Source: Prochilodus magdalenae
Lineage: Eukaryota; Chordata; Actinopteri; Characiformes; Prochilodontidae
Assembly (NCBI GenBank): GCA_024036415.1
Contig: JAMWET010000660.1
Coordinates: 142,001 to 206,000, forward strand
Length of the DNA stretch: 64,000 nt
Direction: 5' to 3'
Below the pieces are notes generated by a model that had not been told where the DNA came from, ran no database searches, and saw nothing but the letters and a program-made list of their open reading frames with translations. Numbering within the stretch: the first letter of the stretch is position 1; every line of letters starts with the position of its first letter. Below, piece after piece: positions 35,256 to 46,540 of this stretch. The position numbers and the translations under genes were made by a program.

Positions 35256-35689
35256 TTTTTTTGTCATGCATCACATGTTTATTTAATGTGGACAGTTGAG
35301 GGGGCAGGACGCAAGCGCAAGTCTTTAATAATGGACCAATAAAAACAACAACAACCAAAGACAATAGGAAAAATAAGAAACTAAACATGACTAGGACTAA
35401 GAACAGGGATACACAATAACCAACATGGAGACTAAACACCAAGCTAGAATAAAGGGAACAACAGAGAGTCTCAATGCCTAAAAGGACTAACAAGGAACAT
35501 CTGGGAAGGGGCAGAGCTACAAACTAGGGACAGTTGAGGGGGATGGCAAAAGAGCAGAGACAGGAGATGCTATATATCAAAACAAACAAACAAACATGGC
35601 AGAGGACAACAAAAGGGACATGGAAGTAACAAAAGAAAAAAAGAAACAGAAAACCAGAGAATATGGAGACAAACGGGGCAAGACAGGCC
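35256..35689 (-). mobile_element. LTR-like retroelement insertion inside family A copy
   Basis: Lies between the two halves of A5. Read on the minus strand it starts TGTCTTGCCCCGTTTGTCTCC-like sequence near 35685 and ends GATGCATGACA near 35262. It carries an AATAAA-type signal about 15 bp before the end and then a short A run. The TGTC...GACA ends and overall plan resemble the solo LTR at 37554-37899. No target duplication is visible, and part of A5 is missing at the junction, so a deletion accompanied or followed insertion. A SINE-like retroposon is the alternative. Confidence 0.45.
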
Positions 35690-35985
35690 CTCCACCCTCC
35701 GCCGTCTGCAGGTACCGTGTAAAAATATTCAAGCTGCCTGGGATGGATTATTGTAGGGCACCTTTAGGAACCTTTACAACTCCATGCCAAGATGTCTGGC
35801 ATGTTGCAATAGAAAACATGTTGGCCCCACATGATACTAAGAGACACTACTTCTGTACATGTAGCTCAAAATTCCCCATATCTGTCTAAATGTATCGTCA
35901 TTTACTGTTCCTGGTAACATTTACTATCTTTCTCAATAGCACTGCAACCCCACACTTCCGTCTGAGTGCAACTATTCTTTGGTGG
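35690..35985 (+). mobile_element. Family A Tc1-like element, right part (A5)
   Basis: Resumes with CTCCACCCTCCGCCGTCTGC and GTACCGTGTAAAAATATTC, then the C-terminal transposase remnant and the 3' untranslated part (TGTACATGTAGCTCAAAATT, TCATTTACTGTTCCTGG), ending at the family terminus TCTGAGTGCAACTATTCTTT. Confidence 0.75.
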
Positions 35986-36010
35986 TAAGCATATAATGTA
36001 AAAAAGACAT

Positions 36011-36230
36011 ATGACACAATTCATTTGTAAGTGAATTGGTCTAGAGGCTTATTGCATTTCCTCAATGAGACAGGGTGTGTATTAGAAACATGTTTAGAGA
36101 CTAGATGAAAGGAGGACAATCTTTGATGGAAAAACAGTAGTTGGTGGTCTCAGTAGTTGCCCCAGTAGTTGGCGGAAAAACCTGAGATGGTACAAATCAA
36201 TAGATTTCTGTGTAAATAGTTTATATATTG
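36011..36230 (+). repeat. 220-bp direct repeat, right copy
   Basis: Partner of 34544-34765. Same orientation and length, moderately diverged. Confidence 0.75.
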
Positions 36231-37553
36231 TTTATGCTGTCACTTTGTAGTATAGCATTGCTAGCCTCTGAATTTATTAGTACAATGTGCAACACCATCA
36301 TTATGCAACAGTATCTCCGGCTTCTTCTTCTTCTTTTTCTTTGTGCACATTTTTGGGCCACTGATTAAACCCACAGTTTTCACACTATCAAAACTGTTCC
36401 AGCATTCAGAATGTTCAGTCTGCTCATGAATGGTGTGCTTGTATACAGTGTTTTGATCCATTGTACAGTGTTTGGGAAAACTTCATTACATTCCATCTTT
36501 TTCCCCTTTAAGAATGAATGGAATGAAACAGTGCAGTTCAACTACTGTACTTCTGCCAGACTGACAGACACCATTTCACAGACACATCTAAGGACAGCGC
36601 CCCACACTCGAACTCAGTCTTTTTTTTCTATTCCTCTCTTTTTCATAGAGTCTTATTCTTTTTGTCCCACACAAATCGTATTGGTGTGATCTCTGATATG
36701 CACAAAGTAGATCCACCAATTAACTTGCCAAAAGAAATGACATGACATGTCTGTTGTGAAAAAAGAAGTTGTGTACATCTTTAGCCATGTATAAACCTTT
36801 GGGATAAACTGTAAGTTTGGGAATTTGGAAATGTATAATTCCAAGCAACTTGTGAATGAATATGTTTGTATTGTCAACAGCAGGTTAGTCTGGGCATCTG
36901 AGGTTGCCTTTTCAACATATCCTCCATGTTAAGCGAGGAAAGTGACAAAGTAAGGTGGTTGTTTTTGCATTATTGGAAGGCTGTGCACATGTATAGTAAC
37001 TACCAACTAAAATGTAAAATTATGCTAAAGATTTGATACCGGTTCAAATGACTAACATTCTGAGATCATACAAAATTTTTGCAGTGTGGTTGAATGGATC
37101 TTTGGCAAACCTAAGCCCTTTACCCCAGAAATACAACCAGAAGTTAGATAAACCAACATAACCGCAGTCTGACACACACACACACATATATATGTATATG
37201 CATGTATAGTAATAATAATATTAATTACTATAATCATGATTTTTATTGCTATTGTTGTTGTTGTTGTTGTTGTAGGTGGTGGTGGTGTTATTATTATTAT
37301 TTTTAATAATAGATAGATAATTTTTTAAATTTTAATAGATGTAGCAGTGGAATTCCTGTCTTGAAGACAATCTATATTCTGTGAGCTCAAGTCAGCCTGT
37401 GTGCTGGGGTTGGGTTTGTCTGTGCTATCAATACAATGCCTTTCGTACCTGTGATGTGAGCTACTTGGATTTCTAGGTCATCCAGCAGGATCTTCTTTAG
37501 ACTTAACATCAGCCCAGAATCCTAACCAACATTTCTAATTTCTGAGTAAATAC
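36231..37553. other. Unique sequence with simple repeats
   Basis: No gene is supported. Simple repeats: a TTC-rich run at about 36317-36342, a CA/TA run at about 37170-37203, and a GTT, GGT, then TTA trinucleotide array at about 37246-37302. Confidence 0.45.
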
Positions 37554-37899
37554 TGTCATGTTTTCTCCTGTGCTTATCTGTGTGCTCCTGTTTCCACGTC
37601 TCTGTAATAGCCATGTACTCTCCTGCCAGGTGTCCGTTCCTGCCCTCATATTACTTCTCCCACCTTTGTGTAGTTCTTGTCTCCTCCCTCACCCAGGTGC
37701 TCCTTTGTGTTTAGGTTTATCTAGCTCTATGTTTCAATCTTTCCTTGTCTAGTCTTGTGTCTACCCTGTGCTTGGTTTGCCCCTTTCTATTAACTGGTTA
37801 AGAACATTTTTAAGTTTAATTAGGTTTATTGGAGTTCATTCTTGTCGAATAAAGTGTGGGTGAGCTTATGTCCAGCCTCCACATTCGGCAAATGTGACA
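37554..37899 (+). mobile_element. Solo LTR-like element, second family
   Basis: 346 bp beginning TGTCATG and ending TGTGACA, giving short inverted TGTC/GACA ends. It carries an AATAAA signal near 37848. It is flanked by AATAC (37549-37553) and AATGC (37900-37904), a 4-of-5 match to a 5-bp target duplication. The body is pyrimidine-rich and non-coding. No internal retrotransposon genes adjoin it, so it is a solo LTR. It is distinct from the pair at 18-20 kb. Confidence 0.65.
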
Positions 37900-38569
37900 A
37901 ATGCTTTGGTCTTTACAGGGTAACTTGAAAAAATAGGTTGTGTAGCATACTGGCCTGCTACTTTTAATGCTACTACCCTCATCTTTAGGATCTGTGGGAT
38001 CAATAAAGGATTATCTTTAACAAAAAATAACCCAGTGCAGCTTTAAGCAGAGCGTTGAAGATCACAGCACTGTTCTTCAAGTTGAAATATTGCCGTGCTT
38101 TACTGTACATAAATACACAATGTGCTCTGCAGGGCTTGACCAAATCTCTGGGTCGGACCTTTCTCCGCGCCTTCGTTTTTCTTTCAGCTACAGTAGAACT
38201 GGCAGCACATATCTCTTGTCTTGCAAGCAGCGCATGCTGGGCTCTAAATAAGCACATCGGTGTGAGCAAGAGCAAATAGCTTAAGCCATCAGTGGCTGTT
38301 CATTCTCTCAGTATGTGTGCAGTTGTAGCACCTGGCCTGAGTCATAAAGCAGGATGGGGGTTAACGGGCTGGACACCTCCCTGCCTCTCCCTGACCCCTC
38401 ACTGGCCTTCGCCTTTGCCTGATTATGACCTGCTATATCTAAAAGATACAGGATTGATAAAGAGGTGATAGACCCTAGTAGTGTCACATGTCATTACCTG
38501 GTTGGTTGGTATATACTACTACTACGATAGACAGTCCGCACACATATCCCTTATTGCTGTCATGGGTAA
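37900..38569. other. Unique sequence, nothing recognised
   Basis: No gene or repeat termini are supported. Confidence 0.35.
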
Positions 38570-38850
38570 AAGGCGAGACACATGCTAACTGTGGTAAATG
38601 GGATTCCAACTGAGCATCTATGGGACCAACTCGATCATTGTGTTCGCTCTATGGATCCTCATCCACACGTCCTCCAGCAGCCAAGGGATGCACTGTATTG
38701 TGCAACAGCATAGCTCCAGATACCTGTGACAACCTACCAGGACCTTACTGAATCACTTCCAGCTCATCTAGCTGCTCTCTGTGCTGCACACAGCAGTTAA
38801 TCTGGCCATAGTAATGCGACTCGACTGTGTAGATTTGTAAGTTTGTACTG
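38570..38850 (+). mobile_element. Tc1-like transposase C-terminal fragment
   Basis: The degenerate reading includes IPTEHLWDQLDHCVR. The glutamate at codon 38612-38614 corresponds to the third catalytic residue of a DDE transposase (family form PIEHLWD). Further downstream, Leu-Gln-rich C-terminal sequence is broken by a stop. No terminal repeat is visible. A relic of a lineage different from family A. Confidence 0.65.
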
Positions 38851-38989
38851 TAGATAACTTCTTACTCAACATTTCTTCTAAAATCAAGGGTTTTAACAAT
38901 GAGTTCGTCCCCTGCTGTAAAAGCCTTAACATTGTTGGTTTTGGTTAACCTGCTCTAGTATTTCCTGACCCATATGTTTTCTGCTGCAC

Positions 38990-39062
38990 CTACATTTACA
39001 TTTACATATAAGGCATTTAGCAGACTCTCTTATCCAGAGCGGCTTACAACCGTGCTTAACGC
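38990..39062. repeat. Widespread teleost interspersed repeat fragment
   Basis: Contains GGCATTTAGCAGACTCTC then TTATCCAGAGCGGCTTACA, a phrase I know to be extremely common in fish genomes and transcripts. The family is not named here. Only a short fragment is present. Confidence 0.6.
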
Positions 39063-39465
39063 TCTGTTGGATAATATTTTCCAACTAGTACAGGAAGGTT
39101 AGAGTCTAAACTTGCCATGAGCTCAGAAACTGCCCGAACAAGAGTCTTTTTGCGCCTGTGTCTTGTTTATTGTGTCTCTGATGTTGCTTGTATGACTTCT
39201 TTAGTATATAGGGGTCAGTGAGAAACAAAGTTTTGAACATGAAATGTTTTATTAAAGAGGAAATGATAGTGAGTTTTATCAAAGCTTTTAATTCCTTATT
39301 TGAGTTATTAAGGCTGTTCTGGTCTGGTTGCACCACATGACACCTAGCTGCCTATGGCACAGGATGGCTCTGGTGTTGTTGCTAGCCTAATTTCTGTATC
39401 TGTTCCTTGTCACAGAATATCATTGTCATATGACTGACTTTCCATGTCTCCATTCATTTTTGGCT

Positions 39466-39518
<53 letters not shown>

Positions 39519-39519
39519 G
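39466..39519. repeat. (TAGA)n / (GATA)n microsatellite
   Basis: About 13 uninterrupted tetranucleotide units. Confidence 0.95.
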
Positions 39520-41084
39520 GCTTTGTTCTCTGTATTGCTAACACGTTATTAATTGTTATTGTGCTTTGCTTGCTGTGTTTATAGGGTACCTACTTGGAGT
39601 GACTCCACTGTCTTTCCCTGTATGAAATCTAACAGATTGTATGTTGCTGGCCTCCATCTCTACAGCACTTGTTTGTCCAAGCACTAGCAGGTGGGAGAGG
39701 CTGATACCGTGGAGAAAACGAAATAATTTATCAGGACCTCACTTCTCTCTGTATGTCTCTCTCCCACTCTCGCGTTCTCTCTGTCATTTCCTATTACTCT
39801 CAATAGCTTTTTCATTTAGAAAGCAGAATGCTTGTAGCTTACACTGTTGATTTTAGAACTAGATTTGTACACTTCTCTACCGCTACTTGCTTTGCTTCAT
39901 GAATACATCACCCACTGTGTGACATTTGGAGTATATCCTCTCTGTCTGGAATGATAGTGGTGCTAGACGGTATCTATGGTGTGCGTCTGTAGTGGAATAA
40001 CTCAGAACAAAACACAGTAAACATAATATCACATTTTTAAAGCACGTATTAACAATGTAAGCACCTTTAACATTCTAGATATATTATTAGTCTCTTACAT
40101 ACTAAGGTGGTATAGAATAAAATCGTATTCTACAGGTCATGTGTGATTCACACATTGTAATTCACTTATACTATGTATTTATTATGTAACAACACCATTA
40201 AAATCCATAGTTTGCACTAACATTATGAAGGTTTTACACAGATGTATTGACTCCCACATCAATCCACAGAAAACAGAACTGACCACAGTAGCAGGCCTCT
40301 CTCTCACACAGCACTTGCTTTTCAGCGTTGATGAATGTGTGCCACTGCTCTGTGTTAAGGCCAATGGCACAGCCAAGAGCAAGATAATAGGGTTCTCTCT
40401 CCCCCTTTAATAAAAAGGAAGGCCTTTTCAAGTTTGCTCATCTTGAAGAGGCAGTTCAAACATCAGCTTGCAGTGGCCTAGTGTTTGCACTCCTCCAGCC
40501 TCTGCCTCTCCCAGGACATCCAAGCAGATTTACTCCACCTTATCTCCAAAGGGCCAGGATGTGCCTCCACGACTGAGCAAAACAATTACTCACAGCCTCT
40601 CTCTGTCTGTCCTATAGTGAGTATTTCCACTTCATACACACACACACACACACACACACACATATGCTCACGCACATTTACAGTACTGTTCAAACATTCT
40701 GACACGTCTGGACGCTCATGGGAAGGTTTTCCATACATGTACTGATGTTCAAAGTTTAGGATTATCGTGGATACAGCTGTCAGATATTGAATTTTGGACA
40801 GAGCAGAAAAGATCATTTGTCCTTCCACCTTCTGCCTTGATGCAGCTTTGCACTTGATGAGCCACCTGAGATGCTTTTTTCAACAGGCCTGAAGAAAACA
40901 CACATGCATATACATGCAATACCATGAGATTGATCAAATCCACTTGTTGTGGGCCATTTGAAAAGTAAAGTGTTACTCTCAAATGAAGTGTTAAAGATAA
41001 TGTGTTAAGATATTTCTACTTTATGTATTTACACAACATGTTGTCATTTACTTATAAAGAGTTTCTGTAATGCCCCCTGTCACT
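39520..41084. other. Unique sequence with CA microsatellite
   Basis: A CA repeat lies at about 40637-40662. No gene is supported; overlapping short open frames on both strands at 40182-40431 are not recognised. Confidence 0.4.
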
Positions 41085-41276
41085 CCATGGCAGTCTGGCA
41101 CAACACCATTGCAGTCGTAATGATCTGGATGCATATAGTCCTGCGTTGTGCAGCCGTCCAATGGTGCTGGCACTAACAGGATGACTCATCTCTGACGATG
41201 TCAGACCTACCCACCGAGTTTCATTCCTTTTGGGTGCAACATTTTGTGCAATTATCCATTTGATGATGAGTGTATA
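41085..41276 (-). mobile_element. Family A remnant, minus strand (A6)
   Basis: Read on the minus strand it starts at the family terminus (CTCATCATCAAATGGATAAT, then TTGCACCCAAAAGGAATGAA), followed by AACTCGGTGGGTAGGTCTGAC, then a deletion, then GCCAGCACCATTGGAC and CAGACTGCCATGGAGTGAC. The rest is missing. Confidence 0.7.
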
Positions 41277-41299
41277 CACAGTATATGGTTAAAAACATA

Positions 41300-41826
41300 C
41301 AGGGGTTGGACAATGAAACTGAAACACCTGTCATTTTAGTGTGGGAGGTCTCATGGCTAAATTGGACCAGCCTGGTGGCCAATCTTCATTAATTGCACAT
41401 TGCACCAGTAAGAGCAGAGTGTAAAGGTTCAGTTAGCAGGTAAGAGCACAGTTCTGCTCAAAATACTGCAATGCACACAACATTATGGGTGACATACCAG
41501 AGTTCAAAAGAGGACAAATTGTTGGTGCACGTCTTGCTGGCGCATCTGTGACCAAGACAGCAAGTCTTTGTGATGTATCAAGAGCCACGGTATCCAGGGT
41601 AATGTCAGCATACCACCAAGAAGGACGAACCTCCACCAGCATCACGTAGTGACCTGGCCACTATCCTGCAAGAAGAATGGCTTGAAATCCCTCTGACCAC
41701 TGTGCAGGACGCAGTATATGTCATTCCCAAGACGAACTGACGCTGTTAGGCCGCAAAAGGAGGCCCTACACCATACTAATAAATGATTGTGGTCTAAAAC
41801 CAGGTGTTTCAGTTTCATTGTCCAAT
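41300..41826 (+). mobile_element. Internally deleted Tc1-like transposon, second full-ended lineage
   Basis: The left end CAGGGGTTGGACAATGAAAC follows TA at 41298-41299. The right end is its inverted form, ending TTTCATTGTCCAA near 41825, beside TATGTATA. The inverted ends are about 28-30 bp. The interior holds only the beginning and the end of a transposase gene, so the element is a non-autonomous deletion derivative of about 530 bp. Confidence 0.85.
41485..41780 (+). pseudogene. Deleted Tc1-like transposase (N- and C-terminal remnants)
   Basis: Starts MGDIPEFKRGQIVG with an HTH (LAGASVTKTASLCDV, SRATVSRV) and reads 54 codons to a TAG at about 41647-41649. After the deletion junction, a C-terminal piece resumes (TILQEEWLEIPLTTVQD) and ends AAKGGPTPY with TAA 41778-41780, the usual C terminus of this transposase type. 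The whole DDE catalytic core is missing. The family normally runs to about 340 residues. Confidence 0.85.
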
Positions 41827-42317
41827 ATGTATATCTCAATAATAGTAACTTTAGAGGAGATGGCAATAATGCTCTTAACTTCCAATGCAAGTTCAATTAA
41901 AAGGGTTTATTAAATGTTCTAAGACAGATCTGTTGGTGCATTAATCATGCAGTTTGTATATGATGTGTATGATTTGGTGGGACAACCTTGAAATAGTTGC
42001 TTTGATTGGTAGGCAGAGAATAGATTATGTCTGAATTAGTATGAGTTATTGCTATAGTAAAATAGGAAGCCACACAACTAATACATTACATATTACTATT
42101 AACCATATGCTGTGTGTAGTCTTGGAAGCCTTATATCTATTGGCACGTGTAATGAAAGAATGAAGTGTAGTTAGATAAACAGTTCAGCAAACTCAAAGAT
42201 ACGCTGAACTTTCCTGTAAGTCATTTAGTTGTGTGTTTAGAACCCTTACTGAGAAGCCCACAGGGAGAGATTTGTGCAAGTCTTGGCTTTCCCCTTGGGT
42301 CTACTTCAGCTTCCACA
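41827..42317. other. Unique sequence, nothing recognised
   Basis: No gene or repeat is supported. Confidence 0.35.
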
Positions 42318-42321
42318 ACAA

Positions 42322-42373
<52 letters not shown>
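42318..42373. repeat. (CT)n microsatellite
   Basis: About 26 CT units, nearly perfect. Confidence 0.95.
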
Positions 42374-42375
<2 letters not shown>

Positions 42376-42662
42376 GAATGAGCAGCAGAGTGCAAGAGGA
42401 TTAGGGAGAAGTCCTCTGGGCTCAGGAGAATCTGTGCTGCGTCATGGGAGACTGCACATGCAGCTTTGTGTCTTATGGGACAGTTTCCTCAGCAATAGAA
42501 CAAACCTTTTCATCTTTGCATGTTCTGTGGAAGTTTCTGGGTTGGGATGCCAATGGTGATTAATCATAAGCGACCATAATCAAGCCTTACTGCACTTAGT
42601 TTACATTGTTTATTCAGGGCATTTGTAAACCAGCACACCATGCACTAAGATGCTGTGATACA

Positions 42663-42805
42663 GAGGTGCTGGGAATGGTCCACCACTAAATAAGTTCTGT
42701 ATAGCGGTGGTCCTGCTCTGTTCTTCTTACTTTGATGGATGGGGTAAAGGTGAGCTGATACATTGTGCAGTAACAGATGGACTACAGTCATTATTTTGTA
42801 AACCT
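42663..42805 (+). repeat. Fold-back repeat, decayed right arm (FB3)
   Basis: Matches the arm sequence in order (GAGGTGCTGGGAATGGTCCA, ACCACTAAATAAG, GTGGTCCTGCTCTGTTC, ACAGATGGACTACAGTC) with many changes. Confidence 0.5.
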
Positions 42806-43436
42806 ATTAGGTTGGCTCCCAAGTGGTGCTACCTTTTTAACTTGAAGCCTTCAGTTGTGGGCCTTGAGTGCCATTTGCTGTCCTGGAGCTGCATCAACAG
42901 TGCAGTAAACTAACAACAGCCATATTTATATGCAGCCTGATTATCTGGTAATAGTCCAGTTAATGGTTTAATTAGAACAGATTCATTCATGTATACATCT
43001 CAGTCAGAATAGAGTAGTTAAGACTGAAGTCATTCTGAATACCCTCACTATCTGGTAGGATGAGGGACCGATCCTGGTAATAATCTATTAAATATATATA
43101 ATAGCCATGTCAAAGCTTGTATCTGTTTATATTTCCAATTGGAAAGTTTAAATAAGTTCTACACATGTGAGAAGTTTTGAATGTTTAACAGGGTGAGAGA
43201 GAGAAACCAGTCTGCAGAGCTAAAAGTAGATATATATACTTTATATATCCTTTACACTTCAAATGTCTTAAAAATGGTTAGCAGGATAGACAGCTGTAAA
43301 GCTAAACCACAGTGAACAACAGTGCTGCTTACCTCACCGGACTGCACCCATGCCTACCCTAAAGCTTCAAGTGCAGGCAAACTGGATACGCTTCTCAAAA
43401 CAGATCTTTCGCTTTGGCTGTCTCAGAAGTAGCTTC
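42806..43436. other. Unique sequence, nothing recognised
   Basis: No gene or repeat is supported. Confidence 0.35.
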
Positions 43437-43770
43437 GTAGTTCTACAATTACAGACTGTAGTCCACATGATTCTCTGCATACTTTGTTAATCCCCATTCA
43501 TTCTGATCTTCAGTGGTCAGAACCCACCCAGGACCACCACAGGGTTATTATGTGGGTGGTGTTGTGGAACAGAGTGGACAGTGAGTAGACAAAGTACACA
43601 CTACTGCATCACTGCTGTGTTTGATCCACTTACACCACCACAACACACATCACCACCATGTCAGTGTCACTGCAGTGCTGAGAATCATCCACCACCCACA
43701 TAATACCTGCTCTGTGGTGGTCTTGTGGTGGTCCTGATCATTGAAGACCAGGGTAACATTGGCAAGGAGA
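43437..43770. repeat. Fold-back (palindromic) repeat with both arms (FB4)
   Basis: The left arm (about 43437-43565) contains GTAGTTCTACAATTACAG and AGGACCACCACAGGG. The right arm (about 43675-43770) contains ACCACCCACATAATACCTGC and GTCCTGATCATTGAAGACC, the inverted counterpart. The stem is about 100 bp with mismatches, around a loop carrying CTGCTGTGTTTGATCCACTT. This copy shows that the single-arm copies elsewhere are halves of one palindrome. Confidence 0.75.
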
Positions 43771-44239
43771 AACTATGTAGGAGTAGGAGGAAGAAACCTT
43801 TAGAGGAATCCAGGCTCAGGGAAGGAAGTCATCCTCCTCTGGTTGGTACCGGATGAAGAGATCTAATGAGGTGTTATGAGGAGATACAGCAATGTGTCTG
43901 GCCATATTGTCCTTTTGCATGCATACTGTGCTAGATATCTCCATACCATAGTAATGTATGCAGGATTGCATGGGTGGGATGGGGTTGGGGGGTAGGGTTG
44001 GATGGTGCACATGGAGTCATCACATTTGACATGTGTTTATGAGTCAGTATTAAGGATTATCACCGGTCTCTAGAGTAGACCTATGACGGAGAGCAGCAGG
44101 CACGGATAATGCAATTATAATCTGTTAAATCTCTCTCGTAATTGAACAGATGGAAGGAGGCCTTTGCTGTCACTGACCGAAAAAAGGATGTTCCTTTTAT
44201 ATCCGGAGGATGAGCCTGGTCAGAACACAAATTTCCTGA
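43771..44239. other. Unique sequence, nothing recognised
   Basis: A G-rich run (GGGATGGGGTTGGGGGG-like) lies near 43976-43993. No gene is supported. Confidence 0.35.
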
Positions 44240-45960
44240 ACACAGTCTTTCACCTTTCCAATGGCTTCCCCTTTTCCTTTGCAGAGCGTCACCGAGAAGA
44301 GAGCTTTTATGTAGGCATTAAGGGTGTATTTTTTTCTGCTTCTTCGCTTTGTGATTTCCTTAATCGTGCCACACACTTTGGCTTAGCCTCAGCCTTTGTC
44401 AGCAGAACTGTGCATTTATTAACACTTACTATCTCAGAAGAGCAGCCCAACACGTGTGTTGCTGGAATGTAATCTTACCAATCAGTCGACAGAGCCATGA
44501 AAAGACAGGGGAATAGAGTGATGTCTGAAAACATGCTCTGATGAGCGCTCAAAGTGCTGCCAAGTAAATGGAGCCTTTGAACCTCTCCAGTACGAATAGG
44601 CTGAATGCTTAATCAACGATGAGCCTGGTAAAAGAAAAAAAAAAAGAGGAATGAAATAAATAAATAAATAAAAGCGCGCAACAGGCCCGGGCTGGGAGAT
44701 AAACACATGCAAGCCACTGGCCCCACTGACGATACTTGCTTTCATACGAATACAATGGCGCTCTGATCAGAACAATGATTACCCCGGCCCAGCTCTCTCT
44801 CGCTGTCTCTCTCTCTCTCTACACTGGCAGCTGAATCTCCTCATTCCTATCATTTTAATTAATCCTGTAATATTTCCAGAGCCTGTTCTGTATAGGCCTC
44901 TAATGAGAAATCTCATCAAAAGATGGCAGAAACAGGCAATTTTGAGCTGTGCCTGGCATGCCCGTCTCTTTCTGCTCTTTTCACTGCACATCAATTCATC
45001 ATGTGTCTTCGGCATGTGATCCGGCCACTGTGAGTAGATGGACCATGGTAATGGGGGCCCGCATTAGGACAGTGCCTCTGTTTACAGCGCGCTGTATTTT
45101 CGAAACCCCTTCTTTTCACCACTTTGCCGTTATGTACCGATAGCCATCTCATTGACTTTAATCAGCCATCCATCAAAGTGACAGCGTTCTAAGAATAAAG
45201 GTTTTCAGGCGCGAGTTAATTAATCTGCCTTCTCCTGTCTGTTCGCACTGCTCAATCATGGAGCAAATAAAGGCAGCCATGAATGTAATTGTTTGTTTTC
45301 TGCACAGTTTTTTGGAGAAATTGCCTACCCTTTTTTCCCCTTTCGCTCTCCTGGATATGCCGAGGTTGTCCTCCGCTCGCGTTTACCCAAACCCCTCCCC
45401 TGAACCAAATAATGCCTTTTTGCACGGATCAGTTTGCATCAGTACTCGGTATTCCAAAGCAATTTTGACAGTGACATTCATACTGCGTGGTGCGCGTTTA
45501 TGTAATGATGTATAGTTCAAGTGTAAAATCTCATAATTAAATCTTCTGCATCTCGACGCCAGTGTCAATAAAATCTCTCTTAGAGGGAACGTAATATGAG
45601 AAACATTATCTCCTCTGCTTAAAGAAAGTTATTTACTCAGCTTTAACCCCAGCGCTTGGCCTCTCCATTAGGAAGAGTGGAAAGTGCCAGTTCCGTATGA
45701 GCGTTTTCCTTATTTAAATTGGAGGCTGGCTATTCCCCACAGTGGACACTAATTTATTTTGCAGTCAGGGTAATGTAATGGTTGGCATAGTAATCTTGTT
45801 TTTGGCGGCTGAGGACACCGCTTTGGGGCATTGTGTGCACACGCAGGCGTGTCGCACTTCTGGCTTTAAGGTGATAAGGGCCTGACTCCAGCCAAGTTCA
45901 AAGCCAGACATAACTGAGGAAGAGGAAATTAATTTCAGGCAATCAAATAAATGTAACTTT
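44240..45960. other. Longest repeat-poor, CNE-like block
   Basis: About 1.7 kb with no transposon homology apart from an A-rich/AAAT run at 44635-44675 and a short CT run at 44794-44820. It carries TAAT-type palindromes (GAGTTAATTAATCTGCC near 45213, TTTTAATTAATCCTG near 44853) and balanced GC. No convincing exon was found. It looks like a cluster of conserved non-coding elements, but this is inference from texture only. Confidence 0.38.
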
Positions 45961-46087
45961 TTTGTTCCTTACTTCTCACAAAATTGGAAACGTTTTACAT
46001 GTAGTGCACCACACAGGAGTTTGTTTTTCCTGGTGTACTTATCTAAATTAATGTTTTAGTATTGCTTGGCTTCAAACTGAAGGCCAG
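45961..46087. other. Unique sequence
   Basis: Nothing recognised. Confidence 0.3.
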
Positions 46088-46399
46088 TGTAAGTGTTCCT
46101 AATGCATGTACAAGGTCCTGAAATATTGTTCTTCTTTTGTACTTATGGAGTTATACATTGTTAAAATATGATAAATGACAGGGAGAGAAGTCGTAGAACA
46201 TATGGAGGATGCTTGTGGTGCTTTTTAAAAAAAAAAATAAAAAAAAAACATGGCAGCCCGAGGACATCCATGGAGATGTATGTGTAGCTCAATATTTACC
46301 ATATCAGTCTAAATTTATCATCACTTACTGTTCCTGGTAACCTTTATCTCCATTTGAACACTTCCTTCTGTGTGCAGCTATTCTTTTCATGATGTGTGT
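46088..46399 (+). repeat. Local tandem duplication, unit 1, with family A 3' end
   Basis: Starts TGTAAGTGTTCCTAATGCAT and CAAGGTCCTGAAA, then ACTTATGGAGTTATAC and ACATATGGAGGATGC. It ends with a family A 3' terminus (TGTGTAGCTCAATATTTACC through CTTCCTTCTGTGTGCAGCTA). It is repeated in the same order at 46541-46893. An A-rich run lies at 46217-46247. Confidence 0.75.
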
Positions 46400-46540
46400 A
46401 CATTGTTTTGGCATAGCTAAGATCTACAGTATCAGTACTACAGTACTACAATGTGTAAGATTTTGCATGTCACCTGAATCTATATCAAACTGCAGACTGT
46501 TCTGACAGTTTTGCTATTGTGTAGCTTTAAATAAGTAAAA

